Shown: positions 33,601 to 46,504, numbered from the stretch's first letter. The stretch: 64,000 nucleotides of DNA from Spinellus fusiger (GCA_025094145.1 JALLLS010000023.1:310001-374000); one strand, 5' to 3'. The notes: generated by a model not told the origin, from the sequence alone. Program-made: numbers and translations.

Positions 33601-34051
33601 CATAAACATATAACATAAACATATAACATAAACATATAACATAAACATATAACATAAACATATAAAATAAACATATAACATAAACATATAACATAAACAT
33701 ATAAAATAAACATATAAAATAAACATATAACATAAACATATAAAATAAACATATAACATAAACATATAAAAGCCTCCTTATTTACTATAGATTACACTTA
33801 CAGTAAGGATACTATACCTTAAAGTGTAACTAAACTGTGTATATTTATTATTCATTAGTACATCATCATCATACTCAAAAAGGATAGTGTTTACACACTG
33901 CTAATAAATAAATAAAACATGCAGCATGCAAAAGTCGGTTGATTTAGTAACCTGGTTTTTATTGAATAAGATCAAATGAATAAAGTAATAAAAATAAAAG
34001 TAATAAGAAGAGTAAAGGAAAACTGATCTCTAACGGAGAACTGGGGATTTA
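30650..34051. other. Long intergenic region with simple repeats
   Basis: No gene supported over 3.4 kb. Contents seen: A-rich run 30680–30740, AGTAGTAACC-like repeats 31048–31090, CT runs near 31190 and 31740, AGATAAAAGAAATA-like repeats 32145–32235, GAGAAA repeats 33015–33065, and the 13-bp minisatellite at 33.6–33.8 kb. Reading frames here are short or repeat-derived. Confidence 0.5.
33585..33770. repeat. 13-bp minisatellite
   Basis: About 14 head-to-tail copies of ATAACATAAACAT with occasional ATAAAATAAACAT variants. Because 13 is not a multiple of three, all three minus-strand frames give the same Tyr/Cys/Phe-rich periodic peptides, which are artefacts. Confidence 0.93.
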
Positions 34052-35449
34052 TTACTTGGACAGTGGCAAAGGTTGATTTATTTTAGGTGGACTTGGTACT
34101 CTTGTGCCGCTTGTACTGCTACTTGCATGGGTATGTTGTGTTCTTCGTGAGGACTTGGAAGAAGTGCGTGCTGGTTTGGAAAAGACAGACCGATCAGGTG
34201 CTATACTGGTCAAGAGTCGAAGAACACGACGACTCCATGACTCGGCATCTTCCACTGGCTGAGGAAGGGGAGTTGTCTGATAGGCCTCTTCCAACACTGA
34301 CATTTTATCCTTCTCTGGCACTATGACTGTATTATGGATTTTGGATTTTTCTTTTTGACGATTCTTGTACCACAAACACAATAAGACTCCTAGGAAAAGT
34401 ACAGGTAGACACACAGCAAGGGCTATCTTTAATTGGTATCCAACTTTAGAATCCCAAAAATATGTGCTTGCTTCAGAGTTGGCTGTGAGTGAAGTAGTAA
34501 CAGATTTATAGGTAGGCGTATTAGTAAGAGGATCATAAAAAGTAAGAGAAAGGCTATTGGGAAATGTATAAAATACAGCTACATGTGTGTTGTTGATAGT
34601 AACCATGCCAACTCTTGTGTCATCTTTAATTAGATTAACATTGGGATGAAGAGGTTGGACATGCAGTGGATGGTCAGCAAAATCTGACATTGAGAGACTC
34701 CAGACAAGACTGGGAGTCATTGAGAACGCATAAATATAGCCCATCATATCACTCGTCAGTACAATTGAATTGTTACTATGAAAAGATCCAACATAGCCAT
34801 TCCATTGATGGAGTTTAGTGTCAAATACATAGATATGTTGGTCATAGTTGTTACTGGATGTTTTCTGTGTAGAAAAGTAATATATATTTGATCCAAGTGG
34901 CACCATGGCACCCAGAGTATTGCTGGGTGGTGTGTCTTTACTAGGTGATATCTTATTCCAAATCCATGGTTGCTGGCGCTGATCGAGTACGAATGTATCA
35001 CGTAGACTACTATCATAGAGCACAAATGTCATATTGGTAGTAACTGAGTGCATTTGAGGTCTATTGAACATCTCAGGAAGTGCTCCACTCACGGCCAATG
35101 TAGCTGGAGTGGATTTTACAATGTCATAGGTCTGTATAGTGGTGATATCATGAGTGTGTGGAATAAAAAATACAGTTCCATTTGGTGTTATTCCACAATA
35201 AAGAAAGTCCTTTGGCTGTATGCTAGCTAACCTCCATTCATCGTTTAAAGAAGTAGAAGAGGCATTGAAAAAATAGAGTGCTGGACTTTCTTGTGGTTTT
35301 TGTCCATAGAAGTACAAGGTATTATTGTAAGTGAATGTACAATTGTTCTGAGGTTTGACATGGTCGACTGTTAATTCTAAAGCAAGACAGTTTAATCCTA
35401 AAAGTAGAAAAACACACAAGGCCAATGTGTGTCGTAAGAATGAGCCCAT
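34052..35449 (-). CDS. Type I membrane protein with probable Kelch/beta-propeller-like ectodomain
   Basis: One exon on the minus strand. I start at the Met at 35449 because it begins a good signal peptide (MGSFLRHTLALCVFLLLGLN); the frame is open 37 codons further with another Met. The ~340-residue ectodomain is rich in N-x-S/T sites and has repeating beta-type motifs with aromatic pairs, such as NNTLYFYGQ, DSSLRDTFVLDQRQQPWIW, NIYYFSTQ and HIYVFDTKLHQWNGYVG, as in Kelch/galactose-oxidase-like propellers common in zygomycete fungi. One transmembrane helix (LKIALAVCLPVLFLGVLLCLW) is followed by a basic cytosolic tail ending PPKINQPLPLSK. Likely at the plasma membrane or secretory pathway; ligand unknown. 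Confidence 0.8.
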   Translation of the reverse strand: MGSFLRHTLALCVFLLLGLNCLALELTVDHVKPQNNCTFTYNNTLYFYGQKPQESPALYFFNASSTSLNDEWRLASIQPKDFLYCGITPNGTVFFIPHTHDITTIQTYDIVKSTPATLAVSGALPEMFNRPQMHSVTTNMTFVLYDSSLRDTFVLDQRQQPWIWNKISPSKDTPPSNTLGAMVPLGSNIYYFSTQKTSSNNYDQHIYVFDTKLHQWNGYVGSFHSNNSIVLTSDMMGYIYAFSMTPSLVWSLSMSDFADHPLHVQPLHPNVNLIKDDTRVGMVTINNTHVAVFYTFPNSLSLTFYDPLTNTPTYKSVTTSLTANSEASTYFWDSKVGYQLKIALAVCLPVLFLGVLLCLWYKNRQKEKSKIHNTVIVPEKDKMSVLEEAYQTTPLPQPVEDAESWSRRVLRLLTSIAPDRSVFSKPARTSSKSSRRTQHTHASSSTSGTRVPSPPKINQPLPLSK

Positions 35450-35560
35450 GGATGAAATATTAATAAAGGATAAAAGATATGTGTGACGAGGAAGTGATAA
35501 TACAGATTCTCCTAGATTAAGTTGAGTATTGAGTTGAAGGCCCATGCTGGATTTCTTCAT

Positions 35561-37863
35561 TTACCTTGATCTAAAGCTATTATTGTTTTTTTTCTTTTTT
35601 TTTATAAAGAAAAGTTAAGAAAAAGGGAGAGAAGTACAAATAATAAATGGATCGTTTTCTTTTTTATTCATTTGCTTTTTCGTGAACATACGCGTTATGC
35701 AATACATCAAGGGGCTGCTGCATTCAGAATCATAAAGATACGCGATGCTCCTCAATGTCACTTTAGATTTAACAGAAAAGGTTTATTTAGTAGAATGTCA
35801 TAGTGACTTTATCTTCTAGGATGCAGGGAAATACTATCCAATAGTCACTAGTTCATATCATATGGTAGTTATGCATATGGTTTATTTACAACTTGGTGGC
35901 CAATAGCACAAACAATTATATGTTTCTTCTTTATACAATATGGCCCTGATTGATTATTTAAGAAGGATAATCAAAGAATAGACCAGATACTATAGACAAT
36001 TTGATACCATTAGAAAACACTTGATAAGAATAGTAGTGCGTTATAAAGTATTTACTAAAGCAGCTAATTCTTCTCACAAGGTCGTGAGATCTATTTGTAC
36101 TAGTCATGATCATCCCCTCAATTAACTCAGAAATAGCATGCTGTAGGTGATTAGTTTTCAAAACAATAGAAGAAAGTAATAGCATTCCCATTTTTTGTTT
36201 ATGTTTATGTTTGTTTGATTATCTTAGAATACATGTCATCCTTTATCACTTTCTGTATATTTAGATGCTTGATCAATGAAAGAATCTTAGATTATTCAAT
36301 TATATTGATATGGGTTCTTTATTTTCTATATATCAGTTTTTACATTAGGAATATTGGATAGTAAAAGCATTTTCTTTTAACCATCGCATGTCGTTACATA
36401 CATATTGATATGCATGTACACAAGCGTACATAGATGTGTGCATATAAAGAGAAATACACATTTTTATATCCAACCATATCAGAGCCTGAGCTTTATGATC
36501 CTCATTGATTTTTTTTACTTATTATATCTACATATTTTGTTACTGATCCATTTGAGTTTAATGTGAAGAACCGCAATGGGCTGAATTAAATTTCTCTGCT
36601 ATTATATTATATTATTTAACTCTTGATAATAAAGATGGGAAATAAATAAGTCAAAGAGAATAAAATGTTTCTCTTTGAAATCTATTTAAACATGGATAGG
36701 ATGTAGCTACAAGTTTATGACCAAGTCATTAAATTATATACTTTTATACATATATAATACTTTATCTTTTTACAATAGAAGAAGAATATACAAATGTGAT
36801 TTAGTTCAATTGAATCAACGCATTTGTAAAAGAACATTATTGTGCCTATACTTTTTTACAGTATCTTTCATCTATGATAGATGATTTTCTTTGGCTAAAT
36901 ATATTTTAAATAAAGAAAGCATTTGCTCATTTAGACAACTCAATCTATTGAATATTGGTAAGCCTTTTTGTTTTATCATAATAAACAACTTATTGTCGAT
37001 TCTAGCCATCATACCATTAAATCAAAATACTTGAATAAACCGCTGGATATACTTTTTTATTCGTATGTATACCTAATTTTTAAACACTACTTATTAGAAG
37101 GCAAACAACTAATAAACATTTGTCTACATAGAATATATAGAGCCTGTAACTTGAAACCCCATTCCTGCGCAGTATGTCTCGCATCAATATGCCTATTGTC
37201 ATTTATTGTACCTGCCTTTATTATTGATTTTCTTTAATTCTTCATTTCTTTTTTACAATGAAGCAAGAAACGTATTTGGTAAGATGACAACTAAAATAAT
37301 ATTATCTCATCTTACTAAGGCTTTTATTCCATAAATAAAGGATTGGGTGATCCTTCCTATGGCATGATGTGTTGCTACTAATCTGCCTGAATAAATAGCA
37401 TATAGGTAAAAACAGATAGTGGCATTATTTGGCCTTTTTATATATGAAGAAATAGACACTTAGTCCTCTATTAACTTTTAAACATGAACACTATTGAATT
37501 TCTATGTTCTTTATAATAGCGTTGATGGTTCACTTACATGAAGTACAACTATTATCACTAGCATTCTCATTTTGCTGAAAAGTTCTTGCCTGAATATTTC
37601 TGGTAAGTAAAGGAGGGTTCATAGAATATATCATATGGATAAGCATGCATAAGTTATCGATATTCTGCGCAAGCTGTGTTTCATACTTCATTAGCCGTTA
37701 TTGCATCTTCATTTAATAGAAATAAACTCACAACTACAACGCTCTGTAAATCTTATTTCATTGCTTTCATAGTGATCTGATGCTAGAGTAGTGATACTGT
37801 TATCAAAGTAACTGATTCATAAAAATATTACCAATTTAGAGAAGTATATTATGTCATTAGGCA
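35561..37863. other. AT-rich intergenic DNA, no gene supported
   Basis: Very AT-rich with frequent stops on both strands. The longest frames (35958–36191 minus, 36968–37237 plus) show no domain or composition that supports them. Confidence 0.5.
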
Positions 37864-37868
37864 GTTTA

Positions 37869-38106
37869 TGTTTTATCCAAACTAAAGAATAAAGAGACTG
37901 TAAAATGACAGGAGTTTATCCAAGAATAGATGCTTTTATTTAGTGGAATATACAACTCTTTATATACTAATCAATTGTCATAGTTACACTTATGTGTCTC
38001 CTATAGTTGAGTCTACACACATGACCCTAATTACTTATCAGTGTTAATGCAATTGATTGGTGCTACTTATGTTAGACATGTCTCTGTATTGACCCTGGAT
38101 ACAACA
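37869..38106 (-). mobile_element. Solo LTR with 5-bp target-site duplication
   Basis: Read on the minus strand, the 238-bp unit begins TGTTGTATCC and ends GGATAAAACA (TG…CA ends), and contains a TATAAAG box and an AATAAA signal in the expected order. It is flanked by GTTTA at 37864–37868 and 38107–38111, a perfect 5-bp duplication. A second copy lies at 51738–51978 in the opposite orientation. No internal retrotransposon sequence adjoins, so it is a solo LTR. Confidence 0.85.
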
Positions 38107-38276
38107 GTTTAGCTTCAAGTTTAATGTGTATTATGTATATCAGCTTTTACAATTCTTAAGACTCATTTATTCATTATGTTAAGAGATATAGCTATGCTGT
38201 GTGTTTCTATTGGCTCCCTGACATTAACTATATTAAACAGAGGTTTTACTGTGAGAGATCATTATTCATACACAAA

Positions 38277-39632
38277 TAAAGTGACCCGGCAAATGTAATC
38301 GACCATTTCAAATTCTGGGCTAATTTTATACCAAAAATAATAAACACCATTCTTTCTATCTTCATAACAATTCTTTTTCTCTAATGTCTGACTCATCCAG
38401 CACCTTGAACATCTTCATTAAGACCCCCGAGATGTATGGGAAATATAAAAGCCTCGAGACTCGTTTAGCCATTTTCTATGAGGTGCCGAACATGAACACC
38501 ACCCAAGCCGAGGCATTTCGTATGTTCAATGTTCCTCCCACCACTGTAGGAGACATTGTGAGACACTTCAAAAAGACAGGCTTGGTAGTACCTTCTCACA
38601 AGAGTGGCCTACGAAGAAAGTTGGACGACAGGGCTCTCCAATGGTTGAGAAGAACAGTGGTCAGTGATTCCCGTTAGACCAAATTAGCCATCATGGCAGA
38701 CATGATCATTAAGATATCAGACAAGATTCTGAAGAGGTACCTTGATGAAATAGGTTTTCACTCTTTCAGTCCAGTGGTGAATCCTCTTCTCACCTAGAAT
38801 CATATGAAAGTAAGACTCCAGTGGGCCCATGAGCACACTGGTTGGACACTGAGCAGTGGCAAGGGGTCGTCTGGTCTAATGAGTTTAGTGTAGAGTCAAT
38901 GAGACTTAGAAAGAGTTTTAAATTCATCATTCAGTGTGGTAAGGCCTTTGGGCCCAAGAATTTCAAGAAAGTAAGGAAGTTTGGAGGTGATGGAGTGATG
39001 GTATGGGGCTGTTTCAGTGGGGTGGGTGTTGAGAGATGGATCGTAGTGGAGGGTAGGATAAACTCCGCCAAGTGCATCGAGGTGCTTGGAGAGACCTACT
39101 GCCATGAACTTGAGTGTCTCTCTCCCCTAAACCCTGGAGTTAGTTACCGCCTACAGGAAGACAATGCTAGACTCCATATGAGCAAGAAAACTCGTGAATT
39201 GAAGGCAGTAAAGAGTGTGGAAACTCTTCCTTACTGGCCCTCACAAAGTCCCGATCTCAATCTAATTGAGTATCTATGGGGCCATCTCAAAAAAAGTTAT
39301 CAGGAAGGACAGGAGGGTATATTTCACCAAGGAGAAGTTGGAGGCGGCCCTGATGCTGGAATGGGGAAAAATATCGAAAGAAGTGACAGACACCCTCATT
39401 GCCAGCATGGGGCGGAGATGCCAGACTGTCATTGATGCCAAAGGTGGTCATAGTGGCTATTAAGTGGCCTTGTAATAAAAAAAATTCTTATAAACACTTC
39501 TATGTATCTATTGAAAGTTTTATGTCTTTAGTTAATGAATTCATGAAGTTATAACATTATTAAGATAAAGCATGAATCCAGAAAAGGAAGTCTGTATCTG
39601 AAATAGTCGATTACATTTGTTAAGTCACTTTA
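38277..39632 (+). mobile_element. Tc1/mariner-type element with intact ends and dead transposase
   Basis: The 1.36-kb element is bounded by TA at 38277 and 39632. Its terminal inverted repeats are long: left TAAAGTGACCCGGCAAATG, right (reverse strand) TAAAGTGACTTAACAAATG, both followed by TAATCGAC and further partial similarity. The interior holds one transposase gene in pieces. Confidence 0.88.
38384..39463 (+). pseudogene. Tc1/mariner (IS630-like) transposase, broken
   Basis: The reading runs from an N-terminal helix-turn-helix region (38384–38677: KSLETRLAIFYEVPN, TTVGDIVRHFKKTGL) over a stop at 38675 into VSDKILKRY-type linker sequence, then the DDE domain (38842 onward): VVWSNEFSVE, VWGCFSGVG, YRLQEDNARLHMSKK, WPSQSPDLNLIEYLWGHLKK. 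A frameshift near 39290 shifts the end to KKVIRKDRRVYFTKEKLEAAL. The first catalytic residue, usually Asp in W-SDE, is Asn here; the second Asp (EDNARLH) and the final Glu (LNLIEYLW) are kept. Several stops, a frameshift and the Asn make it inactive. Confidence 0.85.
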
Positions 39633-42600
39633 TATCTACAAATCAAAGTGGCTGTTTTATTTATATAAAGCAAAGAATAGCTGTGATTTATGTCAAAACA
39701 GTGTATATGTATTTGAATAATGTTTCTTTCTTCTTATTTTCTTCACTTTATATAGTATAAAAACGTGTGAATTATTTCTTGTCATGAACAAATTGGGTGT
39801 TTGAAATCTTAAGGTTCTTTTTCTCCTTTTCTTTTTGAGAGAAAGAGGGGGAGATTGGGCAAAAAAATAAAACAAAGATAGATTATTAGTAGAGTTCTTG
39901 TATTTGTTTGTTTGGTTGGTTAGAAAGAGAGATACCCTATATATCTTTAGGTTTCTTGTTTAAATAGATTGAAATGTCGTCTTCAATCTGAAATATCAAA
40001 GGTAGCGGGACAGTAGAATATTTGGCCAAACAATATCTTATACTAAATGAATTCTTTTTCTCGTTTATACAATACTTTAGCCTAAAATGAGACAACTCAA
40101 TAAATTTGGTAGACATAAACACATTAGTATTAAAATAATTGCCCTGTATCTTGAATGAGTGAAGCAATCATTACAAAAGAGTATTTGGTTTTGTTAGTGT
40201 ACTACTAATAGTTGATAAGAAACCCTTTTTTATATAGTCGATGGAGAGAGTCTTTTCACCTAAGTAGGGATGATGTAAAACTGTTTATTATTATGACTAT
40301 TTATTTTATTACTATCTATATGTCATTGATATATGTTGATTTAAGACACTAAATTTTTTGTGAAATCTATTGGGACAGAATGAATAATGATGAGTATTGT
40401 TTTTTTTGCTGTAGTTGAAAGGTGGTTCTTTTATAATGGGTTATTCACAAGGCATTTTATATGAAAAGACAATGACTGATTAATTATGGCTCTGTCACTT
40501 CGGATATAATGTTCTCATTTTTAATAAGGCTGCCTTTTGTGTATGTCTGATATGGAGACAATCACCTTCTCTCTCTCTCTCTTTCTGGTTATCCATGAAA
40601 CTGACATTCGGTACCTTTTTATGAAAGAATTGTCTACAACAAAAGCCTTATATTTTCCCAAAAGTTTGTAGTTATTGCTAAGATTATATTTCACTGTACT
40701 AATTACTTGAACTATTTAATCTGGTATAATCTTAATGAATTGGTATAATTTCTTCATATGCCAGAGATGGGTTTATGAAGCAATATCTTCATCGCACTCA
40801 CTAGCAGTTTTTTTTTCTGCTACTCATAAATTAAGTGCTATGGCCGTCTTATAAAAGCCTAAAAATGCATCTGATATACCTGTAGATTAACATTAAAAAA
40901 TGTATGTAAAGTATATAGAAAGAATGTTGAATAGGAGAGTATAAAACAAAGCCCTATTAAGGAGGAGGGGGGGGGGGTACAGATAAAATAAAGGAATAAG
41001 TAAAGGTGGGACCTATAAAGGCATTGATATTGAAAAGAATAACAGAAACCCACAATAATGAGTGTATCTCTGTGGCGAGATTGACATTTATGCATAATAT
41101 ATCTATTAGAAGCCTCAGTCATCAAGCTATTAGCTAGAGTGTAGCCCTGAAAGCCGATACACGACTATCAAATTCCAAGTAGTCTTAGTTAACTTGAATG
41201 ACATGTTAGATAGTCTCTTGTTGATGTCTACTAAATTAATGACTGGGACTTCAGCTATTCTTAGAAATACTGGCTCATAGAAAATGATGTGTTAAATATA
41301 CTCGTGAGGTATAAATCAATCGAATGCATCGACATAGATGGTTTGTCTTAATGTTCAAAAAACTATATGTTAAGATATTATTCACAGATTCCTCACTAAT
41401 AGAAAACACGGCCAAATATCAGCTATAAGCCTATTAAAAACACTTTAAATGACTAAATGATATTTTATCAACACTAGATATGGAAATGCTAAGCTAATGA
41501 GAGGCTTCTATCTCACATGGACTTGGGAGCTATTGTCTTTGACATATATGTGGTAGATTATTTAGCTGCACTTATACAGTAGTTAATTTCCTATGCCATT
41601 GGTATTCTATTATCTCTATACTTTTATTTAATCTATAAATATTTATAACCAACTTTATTGTGGCTGGTATATCTTGTTCATACAGCAAAGAGTATATATG
41701 CTAGCAAGTGTTAAAGAATAAGCATAATCTAATATGGGTATCTTTGTACTCTTATTGTTGAATGACAGAGTCGCCACTTGGATAACCTCTAGTCCCTGAG
41801 CTTACTGTCTTGTATATTTTTCATCATACTTTCTGCTTGCTATATTTTGCTCTTTATCTTATCTTGTTGCTGTCTGTGTTTGATCTAATAGCCATTTCCT
41901 ATAATTCAAGTAGTATTTTAACTTAACGTGTGAACTATAGCATCCAGCTTCAGTTACCATTAAGAATAGCTGTTCAACTGATGAATACAATACCTTCATA
42001 ATAGAAAGGAATACTGTCATATCCAATAGTCACTGAAATGAGCCTTTACTTTTACACTGGTAATTTCTATCCATATTTAAATACCAGTGCTTGTTAAGAA
42101 AAAAAGATACCAGAAAAAGCAGTGTATATGACAAATAAATGCTCTTTTGTGTTGTATCTAACGTTTAGATGACCTATAGGACCCATAGGACTCATAGGAC
42201 CCATAGGAAGACCAATGTCATAATAATCTCTTACTAATAGATGCCTGTGACCTGGATAAGTATCAGATATGTTAAAGGTAGAAGAGACAGAATAAATATC
42301 TAGTAAAGAGAATGATATACTACAGTCATATAGAAGTCAACACAAGGAAGTATTATATATTATAAACAAGTTGCTAATAACATGCTAAAATAACTGACAA
42401 TGATAGCTCGATTACAAACAGAAAGAAGTGTGTCAACTATACACATCAGTGGTTGCACTTATTTCAATGTAATTATCACCATAACAGATCCATGGCAGTA
42501 GCATGAGGTGTCATCCTGGCACAAGTATTGTGATAACATGAAAATGCACTACAGCTCTTATTGTTCATTCATCCTTGTCAAATAGGTATAGATTATAGAA

Positions 42601-45557
42601 TCATTTGCATGGTATAGATGGCCTTATGATGTATTAAATAAACAACGTAGTCTAATGCCTGTCTTCTTTCTGCCAAATATCTTTTATTCTATCGGTTACT
42701 AAAGCACACTAACTATTGCTCACTGTCTGTCTCTAACATTTGGCAGGTGGTTATACTTGCACCAGGTAAAAGATGTCATAGTGTGTGCTATCTGAGTCAA
42801 GACTACTATCAAAAAGTATCTTGAGTACCCACCACAATAGTTGTCCAGTAGCAATTACATAACACTCTTCTTGGATAACTAATGAGATATGGTCTAATGC
42901 GGTCATCTCTATTGGATCTGATGTCTGTAAATACTGATAAAGAGAAATGGATAGAATATTCCTAAACTATGACTGTAGAATGAAGAGCTAGAAGCCGAGT
43001 AGATAGAAACAAGAGGATGATTAGTTCAAACAGTGTGTATAGCTGGACACTGCTTTACGATAGGAGTAAAATGCGTTTACTAGAAAGATCCAGTCAACAC
43101 AGAAGGAAGAATGAGTTCAAGCCTACAGCCCTGACCTGCACACCAGTATGTATGCTTATCAACCTACTTCCTTGTGGACAGCTGCTAGTACTACTCTGGC
43201 ATTGAAGACACCCATGAATACATAGGAGCTTCTGATAAAGGTCTATGATAAGACTCGGGTGGTGAGTGTTGAGTTGCCATAAGCACTGGTAGTGGAGAAA
43301 AGATAGACTCTCTAGGTGTGTCTGTGTTATGTATTAGGAAGAGCCATGAAAGAACAAATAATAGTGTATATCTCAGTGCAAAGAGGAATAGGTAGCGATA
43401 GACTCGAATAGCTGAGGCTGTGTTTTTAGATGACGCTTTACAAAGAATAGTACCCTTTTTTTCTCCAAACAAAGAGGACTCTAGAGTCTAGAGTTTAGTG
43501 AGTCGATAATAGATAATGCTACTGCTGCTGCTGTTGTTGTTGGACTCTAGTGCGTTGTGTTGACTAAAGACAGTACAGGTCCAGGTGCGGGTGTTGTTTG
43601 TTAAGGGTGTCTATAGCAGACAGTGCCTGGCTATTAGCGGAAAGAGTTGTGATTGTGCGGTGGCTACACATCATACTCAACAGACACAGCACTTTTAATC
43701 TGCGGTGGCTATTGGAAATACGCAGAATAAGTAAGGCAAGTTGGACTCTGTTCTTTTTTAGGACTGAGAGTTAGAGTGGCATTCACAGTCTATTCCCCAA
43801 GAAGTCCTTTACAGAGTCAATCAGTGTGATGAGTACACCTAGCAAGTAAAACATACACACACTTCTTCACTGTTTATTATTATTATAACTACTCTACCCT
43901 CATTATAGATATAGATATAACAAAGCCACAGTGGAATAGACTGATTATTATCATTTTATTAATTGTTTACGACATTGCTGCGCTACCTGCAACAAAGGGT
44001 CCAGGCAAAAAAGGGTCCAGGCAAAAAAGGGCGAACCTTGAAAAATCCTGAGCCTACAAGCATGGAGCGACCCACTTGTATCCATCACTCCTGTTTCCAC
44101 ACAATGCATAGTCACAATGCATAGGCCACCCAGCACACCTCCTACAAACCTAAAGATGGAGGGGAGCAGACAGGATGCTTACTAATGTAAACGCATAACC
44201 ATGTCTAGCGACCACATCAAGAATGCAGAAAGAGGCGAAGGTGAGTACACACTATAAACTACCAAGCACAAAGTATTCTCTTAAAAAGAGACTACTCTAT
44301 GGAATTGATAGGTCATAAGATCAAATAACTCCCATTACACCAAGCATAATTTCAGATTAGAGATGTTTCATGATAAAGTCAACTCTCACTGTCTCTTCAA
44401 TTAATGCTTCCGATGGTAGAGAAAAGAAAAGGTGTGGAAATAAAGCGGATATTTATACCTTTTTGACTAGGGTAGGAGATTCAAATATGTGACTTAATAA
44501 TGACTGCTGAGTGAATTACGGGAATCGGCTGTTGAAAATAAAAAGGACGGCTGTGGGTGGCTGCTATAGAGATAGAGTCAGGTGGGAAAATGTTTTCATC
44601 TGCTTCTGTGTGATGATTGAAACTACCACTGTGACTATACATCAGTGTTTATTTTTATGTTCTCACAGTAAAGAATACGCCTCTGGATAAAATAACAAGA
44701 CGCTTATGCCACTAGAAAGATGTGTCTGTTCTGCAGACTCTTCTTAAGTGTATCTCCTCCCTTACATTTATTTCTCAGCTATCTCAGCACCGTCAAGGCA
44801 TTGAGAGAGGAGTACATTGACGGAACAAACTGAGCATCGTACATCGGATATTGAGACTCAATCCAAGTCTTTTTATCATTGACATATAAGATCATCTACA
44901 TTCACTGGTATATTATTTATCTATATTAAAGAATTGAGCTATGAACCTTATACAAAAGAAGGTATATGATAGGAAAGTTTAAAGAAGAAACAATAGACTG
45001 CTGAGGTTATGGAGACTCATTAAACTACACCACAGTTTATCATTTGTTCTATTGATTGCATTGTCTTACTAACAAACTAATCAAGACATTAAAAACACAT
45101 CAAATATATCTAGGACTAATTCGAATGATGAATTAGATAAAGACCACGCTCATTGCTAGTGCTAGGACTGTAGTTGCAACTGTCAGTGACGTGGAATATC
45201 AAACCAGTCATTCAACCCAGACTGCTGTTCAATTATGCAGACACTGTGTTGCTTAAAACTCATGTGCAACAAAACTCTATCAGTATCGTATAAAGAAAGA
45301 AAAGAAAAGAAAACATGGATGCACCATAAACACTACTCATGAATCAATACTTGCTTTAGCTTAACGTTGTTCATCTCTCTGTTCTCAAACTTAAACTAGT
45401 CATTAAGGAGAAATAGTATGACAGGTACATATCATTCTTGTATAAATTTGGCTCATTTTTAAGTCATTAGACATGCATAAAGATAGGTGAGATTGTTTGG
45501 ACAGGTAAGATTAACAAGATTGAACAAAGATAATTTTTATTGAGTAAAGAAAGGTTC
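39633..45557. other. Gene-poor AT-rich region
   Basis: Almost 6 kb with no convincing gene. Seen: a poly-G run at 40966–40977, a short array of TAGGACCCA-type units at 42175–42210, a CTGCTGCTG/TTGTTGTT run at 43520–43540, and a duplicated GGGTCCAGGCAAAAAA at 44000–44028. Confidence 0.5.
43191..43490 (-). other. Possible exon of a small membrane protein
   Basis: A ~93-codon frame reads as a basic N-terminal part, one hydrophobic helix (LFLFALRYTLLFVLSWLFLI), and a Pro/Ser tail. It has no ATG before an upstream stop, so it would need a 5' exon; a TCTAG acceptor is available near 43490. No family recognised. Kept only as a candidate. Confidence 0.22.
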
Positions 45558-46504
45558 TGTTAAATTCGAAAGGAATTAATCAGACTCAAAACAAGATACT
45601 TTTATTAAAACAATTTTGACATGTCTATTTATACTAAATAGACAGGTAACTGTGTTATTGAGAATAATCTATTACTGTTTTAGGATGCTTGATAATAATG
45701 GCCTGTACAGTAGACTTTAATATGTGGTGTCTTAACTATGAATTACGTTGTAGAAAGGAGACAACTTAATAATTGGTCTGTAACTGCTACTGTTGTCTTC
45801 ATGATTACAACAGGTTCATTATTTATACTTTTTGTGGGTGCTTATCTTTCAGTGGCTTCTATCTTATGGTAGTCATGATAGTCAACCTTATGGCTGCTTC
45901 ATAATTACAACTAAATGGTTGGTGGGGACATTCTACCTTATGGTAGAATTCATTCTCTTTGACTTTATGGTTGGTGTATATGTTTCTACCTTATGGTAGT
46001 ATTAATAGCTGCCACCTTATGGTTGGCTCATGCTTTACTTAGTTGTAGTATTATTATATTCAACCCTATGGTTGGTTCATTGGATAAGCACTCCATTATT
46101 AGAACTGTTAATTATTATGAATCTTTACTCAATTGACTCTGATAGTTCAATATTGTTCTGTTAGAATCATTAATGAAGATGGCTTTTGTTAGAAGGATTA
46201 TTGCCATCAAATATATGTAGTATACAGGTTATCTTAGATTATATATTGTTGTTGTAATCATGAAGACAACAGTAGCAGTTACAGACCAATTATTAAGTTG
46301 TCTCCTTTCTACAACGTAATTCATAGTTAAGACACCACATATTAAAGTCTACTGTACAGGCCATTATTATCAAGCATCCTAAAACAGTAATAGATTATTC
46401 TCAATAACACAGTTACCTGTCTATTTAGTATAAATAGACATGTCAAAATTGTTTTAATAAAAGTATCTTGTTTTGAGTCTGATTAATTCCTTTCGAATTT
46501 AACA
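45558..46504. mobile_element. Foldback (long inverted-repeat) element
   Basis: Two 255-bp arms, 45558–45812 and 46250–46504, are perfect inverted copies by my base-by-base reading. They start TGTTAAATTCGAAAGG and end …GAATTTAACA. The 437-bp centre is unlike the arms and contains about eight copies of a TTATGGT(A/T)G motif. No open frame of useful length exists. I see no clear target duplication at the edges (…AGGTTC / ATTGTG…). The class is unknown: it may be a MITE-like or foldback transposon. Confidence 0.88.
45865..46075. repeat. Interspersed TTATGGT(A/T)G motif cluster
   Basis: Near-copies of TACCTTATGGTAG occur at about 45866, 45888, 45913, 45936, 45962, 45988, 46010 and 46058, some of them near-palindromic (CTACC…GGTAG). 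Spacing is 22–48 bp. They lie only in the centre of the foldback element and could be protein-binding sites. Confidence 0.7.

Noticed and set aside
33416..33765. Tyr/Cys/Phe-rich minus-strand frames
   Set aside because: All three frames of a 13-bp minisatellite give the same periodic peptide.
43945..44136. 61-codon minus-strand frame
   Set aside because: Short, no domain, covers a duplicated GGGTCCAGGCAAAAAA; likely chance.
45558..46504. Interpretation as a pair of LTRs
   Set aside because: The arms are inverted, not direct, and no reverse transcriptase or integrase lies between them.
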